From positions 24,855-88,854 of the forward strand of contig JANQHT010000070.1 in the NCBI GenBank assembly GCA_028282545.1: a stretch of 64,000 bases of DNA. The letters run 5' to 3'. The notes under the pieces are model-generated. The model was not told the DNA's origin. It did no database searches and was given only the letters and a program-made list of their open reading frames with translations. The DNA is from Spirochaetales bacterium (GTDB lineage Bacteria > Spirochaetota > Spirochaetia > DSM-27196 > Alkalispirochaetaceae). Shown here one piece after another: positions 45,783-55,818 of the stretch. Position 1 is the first letter of the stretch; the number at the start of each line of letters is the position of its first letter. A program made the position numbers and the translations under genes.

Positions 45783-48227
45783 GTGTCCGATAGTTCACGA
45801 ACCGGGACGATCATCCCGGTCGCCATAGAAGACGAGGTCAAGGAGTCGTACCTCAACTACGCGATGTCCGTCATCGTTAGCCGGGCCCTTCCGGATGTAC
45901 GGGACGGACTCAAGCCGGTGCACAGGCGCATCCTCTATGGGATGCACGAGATGGGTCTGCGCCCGGACCGGCCCTTCAAAAAGTGCGCCCGCATCGTTGG
46001 AGACGTACTTGGAAAGTACCATCCCCACGGCGACCAGAGCGTCTACGATGCGCTCGTTCGCCTGGCGCAGGAGTTCTCCATGCGCTATCCCGTGGTGGAC
46101 GGTCAGGGGAACTTTGGATCGATCGACGGCGATCCACCGGCGGCCATGCGGTACACCGAGGCGCGCATGCACCGCATCGCTGAGGAGATGCTCCGGGACA
46201 TAAACAAGGAAACGGTCGATTTCGGACCCAACTACGACGATTCGGCGAAAGAACCCACGGTTCTCCCCGGTTCCTTTCCCTACCTGCTTGCCAACGGTGC
46301 GAGTGGGATCGCCGTTGGTATGGCAACCAACATGGCGCCCCACAATCTCGGCGAGATTGCCGGCGCCGTGGGCGCATTGATCGACGATCCGGAGATATCG
46401 ATCGACGGTTTGATGGAGCACATCACGGCACCCGATTTCCCCACCGGAGGAATCATCTACGGAACCCGCGGCGTCAAGGCGGCGTACCGGACCGGCCGCG
46501 GCCGCATCGTTGTGCGGGCCCGGGTGATGCTGGAAGAGACGCGGCGGGGACGCGATGCGATTATCGTGACCGAGCTCCCCTACATGGTGAACAAAGCTAA
46601 CCTGGTGGCCAGGATTGCCGATCTGGTGCGGAACAAACGCATTGACGGCGTTGCCGACCTCAGGGACGAGTCCGACCGGAACGGCATGCGCATCGTCATC
46701 GAGTTGAAGCGGGGAACGAGCCCCAAGGTCATCCTGAACCAGCTCTTCACCCATACGCCCATGCAGTCCAATTTCAACGTCAACGCCCTGGCGCTGGTGA
46801 ACGGAAAACCGCGCCTCCTGACGTTGAAAGATCTCCTGCAGTCCTTTGTAGACCATCGCCACGAGGTCATCGTTCGCCGGACGACCTTCGATCTTCGCAA
46901 AGCGGAGGAGCGGGAACACATCCTCATCGGTCTCAAGATCGCCCTGGACAACTTGGACGAAGTCATTCGGATAATCCGCCGATCGCAGGACGTCCAAACG
47001 GCACGGGAAGCGTTGATGGGGGCCTTCGAACTGACGGAGAAGCAAGCCCAGGCGATCCTCGATCTACGGCTTCAAAAGCTGACCAGCCTCGAGACCAAGA
47101 AGATTCTCGAAGAACTGGAGCAGGTTCGGGCACTTATCCGGGAACTCAAGGAGTTGCTCGGGAGCGAGGCCAAGATACGCGCACTGATCAAGAGTGAGAC
47201 GGACGAACTCGCCGCCAAGTACGGCGATGTGCGGGGAACCGAGATTGAACCCCACGAGGTAGAGGCTATCGACATCGAAGACCTGATCCAGCGGGAAGAC
47301 ATGGTCGTCGTGATCAGCCATCGCGGTTTTATCAAGCGCGTTCCCTTCAGTTCGTACCGTACTCAGTCACGGGGCGGTCGAGGTGCCAACTCCTCCGGCA
47401 ACCTTCGGGACGACGACTTCATCGAGCACATCTTTGTTGGATCGACCCACGACCACATCCTCTTTTTCACCTCATTCGGCAAGGCGTACTACCTCAAGGT
47501 ACACGAGCTTCCGGAGACGAACCGGAGCGCCAAGGGCGTCCACATCAAAACGCTCCTGGAAATCGCCGCCGACGAAGACATCGCGTCCGTTGTGGCGCTC
47601 AAGGACTTTGATCCCAACACATACGTCTTCTTTTCCACCGCCCGCGGCCAGGTGGCGCGCATCCAGTCAGACAACTTTGTCAACGCCCGCAAGCGAGGTA
47701 TTCGCGCCGTGGTCCTCCGCGAAACGGATCGCTTGGTGGACGCCTTCCTGACCCACGGGGACGGCAACGTCTTCCTTGTCAGCCGGCGCGGCCAGGGGTT
47801 GCGTCTGGACGAGAAGGAGGTGCGCGTCATGGGTCGTGGTGTCCAGGGCGTGCGTGGAATCAACCTGCGAAAGAACGACGAACTGGCGGGTGCCACCATT
47901 GCCCCGGACGACCAACAGGTCCTTCTGATCACCGAACGGGGACACGGAAAACGAGTCAACTACGAGCAGTTCATGCCACATGGTCGCGGTACCGGCGGCG
48001 TCCGCGCCTACGCCGTCACGGAAGAGACGGGGGAGATCGTTGCCGTCCTGCCCGTGACCGGTGAGAACGACTTTGTCGCCATAACCTCCCAGGGTGTGGC
48101 GATCCGCCAGAAGGCATCGGGCGTCTCCGTCCAGGGGCGTAACTCTCGCGGTGTCCGTGTGATCAACATCGCGCCGCCCGATTTCGTGGTAGCCGCGGCC
48201 AACATCGTCGACTCCGACGACGAATGA
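45783..48227 (+). CDS. gyrA: DNA gyrase subunit A
   Basis: The 814-residue subunit starts at GTG 45783. It has the breakage-reunion domain with catalytic Tyr124 ([11 protein letters not shown]) and the C-terminal beta-pinwheel carrying a GyrA-box-like QSRGGRGA near residue 530. At the quinolone pocket [16 protein letters not shown] it has Gln where E. coli has Ser83, while the Asp87 equivalent is kept. It introduces negative supercoils together with GyrB. The stop overlaps the yigZ start (ATGA). Confidence 0.98.
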   Translation: MSDSSRTGTIIPVAIEDEVKESYLNYAMSVIVSRALPDVRDGLKPVHRRILYGMHEMGLRPDRPFKKCARIVGDVLGKYHPHGDQSVYDALVRLAQEFSMRYPVVDGQGNFGSIDGDPPAAMRYTEARMHRIAEEMLRDINKETVDFGPNYDDSAKEPTVLPGSFPYLLANGASGIAVGMATNMAPHNLGEIAGAVGALIDDPEISIDGLMEHITAPDFPTGGIIYGTRGVKAAYRTGRGRIVVRARVMLEETRRGRDAIIVTELPYMVNKANLVARIADLVRNKRIDGVADLRDESDRNGMRIVIELKRGTSPKVILNQLFTHTPMQSNFNVNALALVNGKPRLLTLKDLLQSFVDHRHEVIVRRTTFDLRKAEEREHILIGLKIALDNLDEVIRIIRRSQDVQTAREALMGAFELTEKQAQAILDLRLQKLTSLETKKILEELEQVRALIRELKELLGSEAKIRALIKSETDELAAKYGDVRGTEIEPHEVEAIDIEDLIQREDMVVVISHRGFIKRVPFSSYRTQSRGGRGANSSGNLRDDDFIEHIFVGSTHDHILFFTSFGKAYYLKVHELPETNRSAKGVHIKTLLEIAADEDIASVVALKDFDPNTYVFFSTARGQVARIQSDNFVNARKRGIRAVVLRETDRLVDAFLTHGDGNVFLVSRRGQGLRLDEKEVRVMGRGVQGVRGINLRKNDELAGATIAPDDQQVLLITERGHGKRVNYEQFMPHGRGTGGVRAYAVTEETGEIVAVLPVTGENDFVAITSQGVAIRQKASGVSVQGRNSRGVRVINIAPPDFVVAAANIVDSDDE

Positions 48228-48931
48228 TCCACCGTCCGACGGCCCGGGCGGAACACGTCGTCAAGAGGTCCCGCTTCATAGCGGAAGCGGGACCCGTTGT
48301 TTCACGTGAAACAGCTAAGAAGCGGATTTCCGAAGTGCGATCGAACCACCCCGACGCAAGCCACGTTGTGTACGCTTACTCCTACGGACCGGAACGAAGC
48401 GTCCAATACGCCATGTCCGACGACGGCGAACCGCGAAACACTGCGGGCCGACCTACCCTGGAAGTACTCAAGGATTCGTCGCTGACCGACTGCATCGTTA
48501 CCGTCGTTCGGTATTTCGGCGGTACTAAGCTGGGTACCGGCGGATTGGTTCGCTCCTACGGCGAAGCAACCAGACTTGCACTGGCGGAACTCCCGCGGGA
48601 AGAACGCATCCTCCGTGTATGTGGGTCGATCTTCGCCGCATACGACGTTCGCCCGGCGATTCGACGCGTGATTGACGAGTATCGCGGGCGGGTAGTGAGC
48701 GAAACGTTCACCACCGGAGTCGAATTAGAAGTCGAGATAGACGAAGGCACGCGAGAGGCGTTCTCGGCGGCAGTTCGATTGTTTCACGTGAAACACACCG
48801 GAAAAACCACCGTCGCCCGGGGGCTACAAGTGCTTCTGCTTGAACTCGTCCACCGCCGCGAGATAGCGTTTTTTGAGCGACGCTTTTTCGGCATCGCTCA
48901 GGAAGGCGCCCTCAATCGCGATCAGGTTTAA
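48224..48931 (+). CDS. yigZ: IMPACT/YigZ family protein carrying two parS sites
   Basis: The 235-residue protein has the YigZ/IMPACT N-terminal domain: [42 protein letters not shown], and [24 protein letters not shown]1949-like second domain follows. Its molecular function is not settled. The gene contains two exact ParB-binding sites, read in different frames (VSRET and FHVKH). The last ~36 codons overlap the convergent adenosine deaminase gene and are unlike the family, so the normal C-terminus may end earlier. The start overlaps the gyrA stop. Confidence 0.88.
   Translation: MIHRPTARAEHVVKRSRFIAEAGPVVSRETAKKRISEVRSNHPDASHVVYAYSYGPERSVQYAMSDDGEPRNTAGRPTLEVLKDSSLTDCIVTVVRYFGGTKLGTGGLVRSYGEATRLALAELPREERILRVCGSIFAAYDVRPAIRRVIDEYRGRVVSETFTTGVELEVEIDEGTREAFSAAVRLFHVKHTGKTTVARGLQVLLLELVHRREIAFFERRFFGIAQEGALNRDQV
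48298..48313. promoter_or_regulatory. parS site 1
   Basis: TGTTTCACGTGAAACA is a perfect 16-bp palindrome matching the chromosomal parS consensus bound by ParB. It lies inside yigZ, about 4.8 kb from parB and 4.7 kb from the dnaA-gyrB gap. Confidence 0.93.
48780..48795. promoter_or_regulatory. parS site 2
   Basis: A second identical TGTTTCACGTGAAACA, 482 bp from the first, also inside yigZ but in another reading frame. Two sites close together should favour ParB spreading and SMC loading. Confidence 0.93.
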
Positions 48932-49882
48932 CTTGGTCAGGTCGTTCAGATCGAGATCGAAGAACTTCACCGCCTTGATGTAGTCATCCGTCAGGTCCGT
49001 GTCCTGAATGGTGGGGTCATCGGAGTTGATCGTGACCGGGACACCGAGCCGATAGAGGCGACCGAGGGGATGGTTCTCTATGTCTACCCAGGAACCGGTT
49101 TGGTAGTTCGACGTAATGCACTGTTCGAGCACAATTCCGCGTTCCTGGAGAAACTTCTGGAGTTTCTCATCCTTGATTGTCGATGTGCCGTGACCGATCC
49201 GGCTTGCGTCCAGGTACTTGATTGAATCCCACACCTGGCTGGAGGGGCTCACTTCACCGGCGTGGATCGTTGCCCGAATGCCGTCGGCGGCAACTTCCTT
49301 GAAGAACTCGATGAAATTCTCAGGGGGGTGCGCCGTTTCGTCGCCGGCGAGGTCCATGCCGACGATTTCCGGGATGTTGAGTTTCTTAATCTTGCGGTAG
49401 AGATCCAGCATCTCGTACTGGTTCTGCTTGCCCCGGTTGAAGGTGATCAGGTACTTGATGCCCACACCCGTTTCGTTCGCCGCGGCATTGCAGGCGTCCA
49501 CGACAAGGCGCGTGATTTCCAGACGATCCCAATCGTTTTGGAGCGCGAAGTGCTCCGGCGAAAACCGAAGCTCGATGTAGAATATGCCGTCGTCGATGAA
49601 CTCGAGCGTCGAATCGTGCGCGATGTCATAGACATCCTGGTGCGACCGGTACCAGGTGTTGTTGAATTTTGACAGGAACTTCAGAAAATCCGGTTCGGAA
49701 TCCTTGGGGAACTGAACCGCCTTTTTGAACTCCGTGAAGTCCTTGCTGTACGGCAGATCGTTGTCCATAGCGACCCGGTGCAGCGTCTTGAGCGCAAATG
49801 TCCCCTCCAGGTGTCGATGCAGCTCCACCTTGGGGAAGTGTTTCATGATCTCTCTGTTGGTCAGGATATTGCCGTCAGCCAT
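48824..49882 (-). CDS. add: Adenosine deaminase
   Basis: The 352-residue enzyme has the metal ligands HRHLEG near its start, the HAGE motif with catalytic Glu (ATIHAGEVSPSSQVW), ASRIGHGTSTIKDE, and TINSDDPTIQDTDL with the metal-binding Asp pair. It converts adenosine to inosine. ATG 49882 (MADGNILTNREI) is chosen; the frame is open further up. It may drain adenosine made by ahcY. Its 3' end overlaps yigZ on the other strand by 108 bp. Confidence 0.92.
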   Translation of the reverse strand: MADGNILTNREIMKHFPKVELHRHLEGTFALKTLHRVAMDNDLPYSKDFTEFKKAVQFPKDSEPDFLKFLSKFNNTWYRSHQDVYDIAHDSTLEFIDDGIFYIELRFSPEHFALQNDWDRLEITRLVVDACNAAANETGVGIKYLITFNRGKQNQYEMLDLYRKIKKLNIPEIVGMDLAGDETAHPPENFIEFFKEVAADGIRATIHAGEVSPSSQVWDSIKYLDASRIGHGTSTIKDEKLQKFLQERGIVLEQCITSNYQTGSWVDIENHPLGRLYRLGVPVTINSDDPTIQDTDLTDDYIKAVKFFDLDLNDLTKLNLIAIEGAFLSDAEKASLKKRYLAAVDEFKQKHL

Positions 49883-49969
49883 TCTGTACTCAATGTTCCT
49901 CACGTGGGTTCGTTCACGAGGCAACGCCCTACATGGAATTTCGGCCATCCACGGCGGAAACTCAAGGCT

Positions 49970-50704
49970 CTACAGAATGTGGGCAAGGAATTTCCGCGTT
50001 CTTTCCTCTGTCGGACGGTCAAAAACGGCGTCGGGGGCTCCTATTTCGATGATTTCGCCGTTATCCATGAACACAACCTTGTCCGCGGCGGCCCGGGCGA
50101 AACCCATCTCGTGGGAAACAACCAGCATCGTCATCCCCTCCTGGGCCAAGTCGAGCATCGCGTCGAGGACCTCTTTGATCATCTCCGGGTCCAGTGCGCT
50201 GGTCGGTTCGTCAAAGAGCATGACCTTCGGCTGCATCGCCAGTGCCCGGGCGATTGCGACCCGCTGCTGCTGTCCGCCTGAGAGCTGGGCGGGATAGCTA
50301 TCGTACTTGTCACTCAAGCCAACGCGGTCAAGCAGCGCTTCCGCCCGTTGGTACGCCTCTTCTTTCGATACACCGCGGACCTTTCGAGGCGATAGCGCCA
50401 CGTTGTCTCGGGCGGTGAGGTGTGGAAAGAGGTTGAAGTTCTGAAACACCATACCCACTTCTTCGCGGATCGCCCGGATGTTTCCCCTGGGATCGGTGAC
50501 GGAGTCGTCATCGATGAAAATCTCGCCTTCACTGGCCGTCTCGAGCCTGTTCACGCACCGGAGGAGGGTGCTCTTGCCGCTGCCGGAGGGACCGATGATG
50601 AGTACGACCTCGCCGGCGGCGACCGTCAGAGAGGCGTTCCGAACCGCCGTCACGGACCCAAATCGTTTCGATACGTTCTCGATGCGGATTCGACTATCGG
50701 CCAT
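49970..50704 (-). CDS. glnQ: Polar amino-acid ABC transporter ATPase (GlnQ type)
   Basis: The 244-residue protein has Walker [20 protein letters not shown]-loop [14 protein letters not shown], signature [17 protein letters not shown], Walker [15 protein letters not shown] and the switch [10 protein letters not shown]. These fit the GlnQ/HisP subgroup closely. It drives the permease encoded just upstream, overlapping it by 11 bp. The substrate specificity comes from the binding protein of the same operon. Confidence 0.93.
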   Translation of the reverse strand: MADSRIRIENVSKRFGSVTAVRNASLTVAAGEVVLIIGPSGSGKSTLLRCVNRLETASEGEIFIDDDSVTDPRGNIRAIREEVGMVFQNFNLFPHLTARDNVALSPRKVRGVSKEEAYQRAEALLDRVGLSDKYDSYPAQLSGGQQQRVAIARALAMQPKVMLFDEPTSALDPEMIKEVLDAMLDLAQEGMTMLVVSHEMGFARAAADKVVFMDNGEIIEIGAPDAVFDRPTEERTRKFLAHIL

Positions 50705-51485
50705 GGCTCAACCTCTCTTCCATGATCGCCACGATTTTCGAGAAGAAGAGCGTGATGACCAGGTAAACCAGCGCCACCATCGTGTACGTTTCAAAGTAGT
50801 AGAACGTCGTCGAAGCGTACTCGCGGCCCGCCCTGAGCAGGTCCGTCACGGCGACGATTGAAACCAGGGACGAATCCTTGAGCAGGGCGATGAACTCATT
50901 CCCCACCGGCGGAAGAACGACTCGGACCGTCTGTGGAAGGATGACCAGCCGGAGCGCCTGGGTGCGGCTCATACCGAGCGCCAGGGCCGCCTCCATCTGT
51001 CCCTTGGGAATAGATTGGATCCCCGCCCGGAATATTTCTCCCATGTACGCACCGTAGCAGATCGACATGGCGGCAATGGCGGATACGATTCGATCAAGAG
51101 AGAGGAAACGGCCCAGCGCGAAGTAGATGTAAAAGAGCTGGACCAGGAGCGGGATTCCCCGGATCACCTCCACGTAGACCGTGGCGATCCGGTTGATGAC
51201 CGTCACGCGCGAGATTCGACCCAACCCTGTGATCAATCCGATTCCCAGGGCGATTATGATCGACGTCACCGTCACCTGAAACGTCCGCAGAATGCCCATT
51301 GGCAGCCGGGCGATTATGTCGCGGTACGGATCGGGTGACAGCACCGGCAACAGGATGACCAGTGCCAGTGCGCCGTAAAAGGAGATCCGCCAAGCGCTGA
51401 AGAGTGACGTTTCTCCCTGGTCTGGAATCAGGGCACCGTCAGATACGGTGATCCGGGTGCCCTGCTCGCGTTCTATCGGAGCCAC
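50694..51485 (-). CDS. Polar amino-acid ABC transporter permease
   Basis: The 263-residue membrane protein has an N-terminal helix ([16 protein letters not shown]) and the HisMQ-type core: [40 protein letters not shown], and the EAA loop [20 protein letters not shown] followed by [20 protein letters not shown]. It forms a homodimeric channel for an amino acid. It overlaps the binding-protein gene upstream by 13 bp and the ATPase gene downstream by 11 bp. Confidence 0.93.
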   Translation of the reverse strand: MAPIEREQGTRITVSDGALIPDQGETSLFSAWRISFYGALALVILLPVLSPDPYRDIIARLPMGILRTFQVTVTSIIIALGIGLITGLGRISRVTVINRIATVYVEVIRGIPLLVQLFYIYFALGRFLSLDRIVSAIAAMSICYGAYMGEIFRAGIQSIPKGQMEAALALGMSRTQALRLVILPQTVRVVLPPVGNEFIALLKDSSLVSIVAVTDLLRAGREYASTTFYYFETYTMVALVYLVITLFFSKIVAIMEERLSHGR

Positions 51486-52234
51486 GCGTTGGTGATTTCG
51501 TCGGCGGTCCCGTTGTTGAGAACGATCTCCAGGCCGGCGTTGATCATGTCGAGGACTTCAGTGTTGCCCTTTTTGACGGCGATTCCGTAGAACTCTTCCG
51601 TGAAGGGTTCTCCCACGATCTTGAGGCGACCCGCGTAGTTCTCGTTCTGCAGGACGTAGTCGGCGGCAACCGGGTTGTCCATGACAGCTCCGGCGATTCG
51701 CCCGTTTGCGAGGTCTTCCACGGCAAGACCGATCTCGTCGTACGTACGAAGTTCAACGCCGGCCGCCTCTTCTACGGCAAATGCACCGGTCGTACCGATC
51801 TGGGCGCCGACCTCCCGGCCTGCCAGGTCTTCGAGCGACGTGACGGAGGCGGGGGTGTCGGCGGGAACAACGAGAATCTGGCCCGCGTTGACGTAGGGGA
51901 TCGAGAAATCCATCGTGTTCTTACGCTCGTCGGTGATCGTCACCGAGGAGATAACGGCGTCGTAGTCGCCGTTTGCGAGTCCAGGGAAGATACCTTCCCA
52001 GGCGGTGTTCTGGATCTCGACCTCGAATCCGCCCGCTTCCGCCACGGCGTTGATCAGGTCGATATCGAACCCGACGATCTGACCGTCCGCATCGACGAAC
52101 TCCATGGGCGGCCACGTTGCGTCGCTGGCTACGGTGATCACCGGCGCACCGCTCTCGCTCTCCGCTTCGCCTGACGCAAAGGCAAACGCCGCGGTCAGCA
52201 CGAGAAGTGAGAGAAAAACTGCAATCCTCTTCAT
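51473..52234 (-). CDS. Amino-acid ABC transporter binding protein (family 3)
   Basis: The 253-residue protein starts at ATG 52234 after AGGAG. Its signal peptide ends AFAFASGEAES. The body matches solute-binding family 3: DATWPPMEFVDADGQIVGFD, IDLINAVAEAGGFEVEIQNT, AWEGIFPGLANGDYDAVISS, FSIPYVNAGQILVV, and LAGREVGAQIGTTGAF. The ligand is probably a polar amino acid; the exact one is not readable. It is first in the three-gene operon. Confidence 0.93.
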   Translation of the reverse strand: MKRIAVFLSLLVLTAAFAFASGEAESESGAPVITVASDATWPPMEFVDADGQIVGFDIDLINAVAEAGGFEVEIQNTAWEGIFPGLANGDYDAVISSVTITDERKNTMDFSIPYVNAGQILVVPADTPASVTSLEDLAGREVGAQIGTTGAFAVEEAAGVELRTYDEIGLAVEDLANGRIAGAVMDNPVAADYVLQNENYAGRLKIVGEPFTEEFYGIAVKKGNTEVLDMINAGLEIVLNNGTADEITNAWLR

Positions 52235-52321
52235 ACAAAACTCCTTTTGTGTTGGTTGCATGATTTGTAAAGAATATACATCCAACGGTCAAGCTTTGAA
52301 TAAATATTCGGGTGGTGGTAA

Positions 52322-52350
52322 ATGACAGGGATGTGCCCGTTCGGTATACT
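52322..52350 (+). promoter_or_regulatory. Promoter of parA
   Basis: ATGACA (52322-52327) and TATACT (52345-52350) are spaced by exactly 17 bp. A start near 52357 would leave only about four bases before ATG 52361, so the parA transcript may be nearly leaderless. It also rules out translation from 52322. Confidence 0.6.
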
Positions 52351-52360
52351 GGCGCGAACC

Positions 52361-53131
52361 ATGGGCGTGTCAATTGCTTTCGCGAATCAGAAGGGTGGTG
52401 TCGGAAAGACAACCACCGCCGCCAACCTCGGCGCGGCCCTCAGTGAGCTTGGAAAGAGCGTGTTGCTCGTGGACTTTGATCCCCAGGGGAACCTGTCGAG
52501 CGCGGTCGGAGCCGATCGTGACAAACCGGGGGTGTATGAACTGATTGCCGGCGACGACGAGGCGTCGCGCGTCATCCAGCCGACGTCGCAGGACAAACTC
52601 ACTATTATACCCGCCAACGCCAATCTGACCGGTGCCAATATCGAGCTTGTCAACGAGCAGCAGCGGGAATTCTTCCTGAACGAAGTCCTGGAACCGCTCA
52701 TTCCGCGGTATGACTACGTGTTTATCGACAGCCCGCCCAGCCTGGGTCTCCTGACGCTCAACGCGCTGGTGGCGGCCGATCGGGTGATGATACCGCTGCA
52801 GTGCGAGTACTTCGCCCTGGAGGGATTGACCCAGCTTTTAAAAAATATAAAAAAAGTACAAAATTCCTTTAATCCCGACCTGGAACTCTACGGCATCCTC
52901 TTCACGATGTTTGATTCGAGGACGCGCCTCGCAAACGACGTTGTCCAGGAGGTCATCGGGTACTTTGGGAAACGCGTCTTTCGAACGATTATCCCCCGCA
53001 ACGTGCGCCTCTCCGAAGCGCCGTCCCACGGCATTCCGGTAACGCAGTACGACACGGATTGCGCCGGCGCGCGGAGCTATCGAAAACTGGCCGAAGAGGT
53101 GTTGCAACGTGGCGAAAAAGAGACTCGGTAG
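52361..53131 (+). CDS. parA: Chromosome partitioning ATPase ParA (Soj)
   Basis: The 256-residue deviant-Walker ATPase has ANQKGGVGKTTTAANLGAAL, LLVDFDPQGNLSSAVG and YVFIDSPPSLGLLTLNALVA. It binds DNA non-specifically as an ATP dimer and is released by ParB. ATG 52361 is chosen by the family N-terminus and the promoter just before it. It overlaps parB by 23 bp. The two parS sites in yigZ are the likely partners. Confidence 0.96.
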   Translation: MGVSIAFANQKGGVGKTTTAANLGAALSELGKSVLLVDFDPQGNLSSAVGADRDKPGVYELIAGDDEASRVIQPTSQDKLTIIPANANLTGANIELVNEQQREFFLNEVLEPLIPRYDYVFIDSPPSLGLLTLNALVAADRVMIPLQCEYFALEGLTQLLKNIKKVQNSFNPDLELYGILFTMFDSRTRLANDVVQEVIGYFGKRVFRTIIPRNVRLSEAPSHGIPVTQYDTDCAGARSYRKLAEEVLQRGEKETR

Positions 53132-54062
53132 AGGCATCGACGCCCTCCTGCAGGGTCGTGACCTGGGTCAGCTCGAAGAACTCGAGAAGAGCCCGGAGGC
53201 GGTTCTCCAGGTACCCATCGGGAAGCTGTCGCCCAATCCACAACAGCCGCGAAAGACCTTTCCCGGCGAGTCGCTCAAGGAACTGGCCCGTTCCATCGAA
53301 GAGCGCGGCATCCTCCAGCCGATCCTGGCTGAAGAGAGCGGGGAGGGCGAATACACGATCATCGCCGGAGAGCGGCGTTTCAGGGCGGCCCAACTCGCGG
53401 GCCTGACGATCGTCCCCGTTCTGACCGGCGAGTTCTCCGACGAGGAAAAACTCGAGATTGCCCTCATCGAGAACCTACAGCGGGAGAACATCAATCCGAT
53501 CGAAGAGGCGCAGGCGTACCGGGAACTGATGGAGCGCGCATCCCTCACCCAGGAGGAGGTGGCCCAGCGCCTTGGCAAGAGCCGGCCCGCCATCGCGAAC
53601 ACGCTACGCCTTCTTCGTCTTCCGAAGGCGCTGCAAAAGCGCGTCGTCGCGGGGCGCCTCTCCGCGGGACACGCCCGGGCAATCCTCGCTCTCGAAACGG
53701 AAGCTCTTATGGGTGAAGCCGCAACGCGGATCGAGGACGAGGCGCTGAGTGTGCGCCAGGCGGAAGAACTCTGTTCCGCGGCGGCAAAACTGGGACGGAT
53801 GCCGGAACACCGGGAGTTCCTCGTCACCGGCGGCCACGATCGCCCCGCGACACCAACCCTGGACGAGACGGAGGAACGCCTCGAACCGTCGCACCGCGGA
53901 CAGACAAAGAGCGTGGAGATGGAAGAGATCGAGCAGCGTCTGATCGAGCGGCTCGGCACGAAGGTCACACTGGCGGGAACCAACAACCGCGGACGGATCG
54001 ACATCACCTATCTGTCGATGGATGACCTGGAACGGATCGTCGAGATCATCCAGGGAGCGTAG
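53109..54062 (+). CDS. parB: Chromosome partitioning protein ParB
   Basis: The 317-residue protein starts at GTG 53109 with KKRLGRGIDALLQ. It has the CTP-binding ParB/Srx domain: IGKLSPNPQQPRKTF, ELARSIEERGILQPILA, AGERRFRAAQLAGL, and IALIENLQRENINPIEEAQA. The helix-turn-helix follows (LTQEEVAQRLGKSRPAIANT) and a C-terminal dimerisation domain ends IDITYLSMDDLERIVEIIQ. It loads on parS and slides as a clamp. The gene converges on the glycosylase gene. Confidence 0.96.
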   Translation: MAKKRLGRGIDALLQGRDLGQLEELEKSPEAVLQVPIGKLSPNPQQPRKTFPGESLKELARSIEERGILQPILAEESGEGEYTIIAGERRFRAAQLAGLTIVPVLTGEFSDEEKLEIALIENLQRENINPIEEAQAYRELMERASLTQEEVAQRLGKSRPAIANTLRLLRLPKALQKRVVAGRLSAGHARAILALETEALMGEAATRIEDEALSVRQAEELCSAAAKLGRMPEHREFLVTGGHDRPATPTLDETEERLEPSHRGQTKSVEMEEIEQRLIERLGTKVTLAGTNNRGRIDITYLSMDDLERIVEIIQGA

Positions 54063-54089
54063 ACTCGCGCACCGCCGCGGAGCGCGGGA

Positions 54090-54752
54090 TCAAACGCGCC
54101 GAATTGCGGTGGAATGAAGCGCGCCGAAGGGGCGTGTCCGCCTGCTCAGGAACTCATTCCCCCACGACACAAAGCGCCACAACCGCTCTTTTCCCGCTGA
54201 AACGCCGATTCTCGGCGTCGCCACCAAGCGTCGCTGATACCGGATGTACTCGGAGGAGGCGGGAAAGCACAACGCTATGGTGCCGGGCCGCGCCGGCGTC
54301 TCGTCTCCGCGAGCGGTCTCCGGTTCGATCGAAATCGGGACACCGTTACACTCATCCACGGATATTCCCAGAGCCTCGCAGAGGCGGCCCGGTCCCGTTG
54401 TGAGATCGTTTTCCCGGCCCCGTCGGGAACGCATCCGTTCGATCCCGGCGCGCGGCTCCAGGGCGCGGACAAGAACCGCTTCGCCGGACCCCACCGGGCC
54501 GGTCACCACGTTGAAACACGAATGGACCCCGTAGCTCCGGTAGACGTAGGTGCATCCGGCGGGACCGAACATCGGTATGTTGCGATCTGTTTGGCCGCGA
54601 AACGAGTGGCTCGCGGGGTCGTCCTGGACGTACGCTTCCGTTTCGACGATCACTCCGCCGGTGCGATTGCCCTCCGCCTCGGTGCGGAAGAGGAGGGTAC
54701 CGATCAGGCGTTGGGCAACGAGAAGGGTCGGCCCGTCGAGCGGCGTGGACAC
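54090..54752 (-). CDS. 3-methyladenine DNA glycosylase (AAG/Mpg type)
   Basis: The ~220-residue enzyme carries the AAG signatures: GGVIVETEAYVQDDPASHSF, RGQTDRNIPMFGPAGCTYVY, SYGVHSCFNVVTG, VLVRALEPRAGIERMRSRRG and LTTGPGRLCEALGI. It removes alkylated purines. GTG 54752 gives a family-like N-terminus (LDGPTLLVAQRLIGTLLFRT); the frame is open to 54890, and an ATG near 54810 is possible but would overlap the divergent gene. It is a single gene. Confidence 0.88.
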   Translation of the reverse strand: MSTPLDGPTLLVAQRLIGTLLFRTEAEGNRTGGVIVETEAYVQDDPASHSFRGQTDRNIPMFGPAGCTYVYRSYGVHSCFNVVTGPVGSGEAVLVRALEPRAGIERMRSRRGRENDLTTGPGRLCEALGISVDECNGVPISIEPETARGDETPARPGTIALCFPASSEYIRYQRRLVATPRIGVSAGKERLWRFVSWGNEFLSRRTRPFGALHSTAIRRV

Positions 54753-54807
54753 ATCGCAGTGATAGCACGTTTGCTCACGGTGCCCAAGCGGCGGTACACT
54801 TCCTCTC

Positions 54808-55818
54808 ATGGTTCTGAATGACCTATCGCCGCGGTACCCCTTCGCGGAGTACGGTATCGACATCCCCATTCTCGGTTCGAACGGGCGCAAGACCGTGGAG
54901 GCGCTCCTGGCGACTCCGGGTATCCTAGAGCGCCGCGAACAGTGGCTCCTGGAGAAAGAGCTGACCGAGGTGAGTCGGGAGAGAATCGAGCGCGTTCACG
55001 AATCGGCCTACGTGGCGCGCCTCTTCGGCGAAGCGTGCGAGGCGGAGATCACCAAAACCTTTGAGCTGATCGACGAAAACGGTGCGTACCACCGCTACGA
55101 TCCCGCCGCGGCGCGCCGGCCGCTGTGCGATCTCTTCGACCGAACCAGGCGCAGCGCGCAGGGCACCGTTGAAGCGGCTCACCTCGCTCTGAAGACGGGA
55201 TTCTGTTTCTACCTGGGTGGCGGCATGCACCACGGTCAGTACGATTTTGGATCTGGGTTTTGTCCTATCAACGACATCGTGATCGCCGCGCGGGACGTGC
55301 TCGCCACGGCCGACATCACGTCGGTGTGGGTCATTGACGTGGATGCCCACAAGGGCGACGGTACGGCGGCGCTCACCGACGGCGATGCGTCGATAGTGAC
55401 GTTCAGCCAGCACATGGCGTCAGGATGGCCCCTGGATCAGCCGGAAACGCTTCCCGACGGTCGGCCCAACCCGTCACACATACCGAGCGACGTGGATGTT
55501 CCGATCGGCGAAGGGGAAGAGGAAGAGTACCTGATGAAGCTCCGGATCGGTCTTGACGCGCTCAAGGCGCACCCCGTACCGGGACTCGCCATCGTTCTGG
55601 CCGGCGCGGATCCGTACGAACGGGACGAACTCCCGTCGGCATCCCAGATCAAACTGTCCGCCGCGCAGATGTTGCAGCGGGACCTTTTGGTCGATGCGTT
55701 TCTCCGGTCGCTCCAGATTCCGGCGCTCTACGTCATGGCCGGGAACTACGGACCGCACTCGTGGGAGGTGTATACACGCTTTCTCACTCACTTCTTGTCC
55801 CGGGCCACGTCTCGATAA
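54808..55818 (+). CDS. Histone-deacetylase-family (acetoin utilisation/APAH-like) protein
   Basis: The 336-residue arginase/deacetylase-fold protein has LGGGMHHGQYDFGSGFCPIN with the catalytic His pair, VWVIDVDAHKGDGTAALTDG with the zinc Asp and His, and VLAGADPYERDELPSASQIK with the second zinc Asp. The terminal MAGNYGPHSW holds the position of the transition-state Tyr. Bacterial members deacetylate polyamines or other small amides; the substrate here is unknown. Its 3' end overlaps the thioesterase gene by 35 bp. Confidence 0.88.
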   Translation: MVLNDLSPRYPFAEYGIDIPILGSNGRKTVEALLATPGILERREQWLLEKELTEVSRERIERVHESAYVARLFGEACEAEITKTFELIDENGAYHRYDPAAARRPLCDLFDRTRRSAQGTVEAAHLALKTGFCFYLGGGMHHGQYDFGSGFCPINDIVIAARDVLATADITSVWVIDVDAHKGDGTAALTDGDASIVTFSQHMASGWPLDQPETLPDGRPNPSHIPSDVDVPIGEGEEEEYLMKLRIGLDALKAHPVPGLAIVLAGADPYERDELPSASQIKLSAAQMLQRDLLVDAFLRSLQIPALYVMAGNYGPHSWEVYTRFLTHFLSRATSR

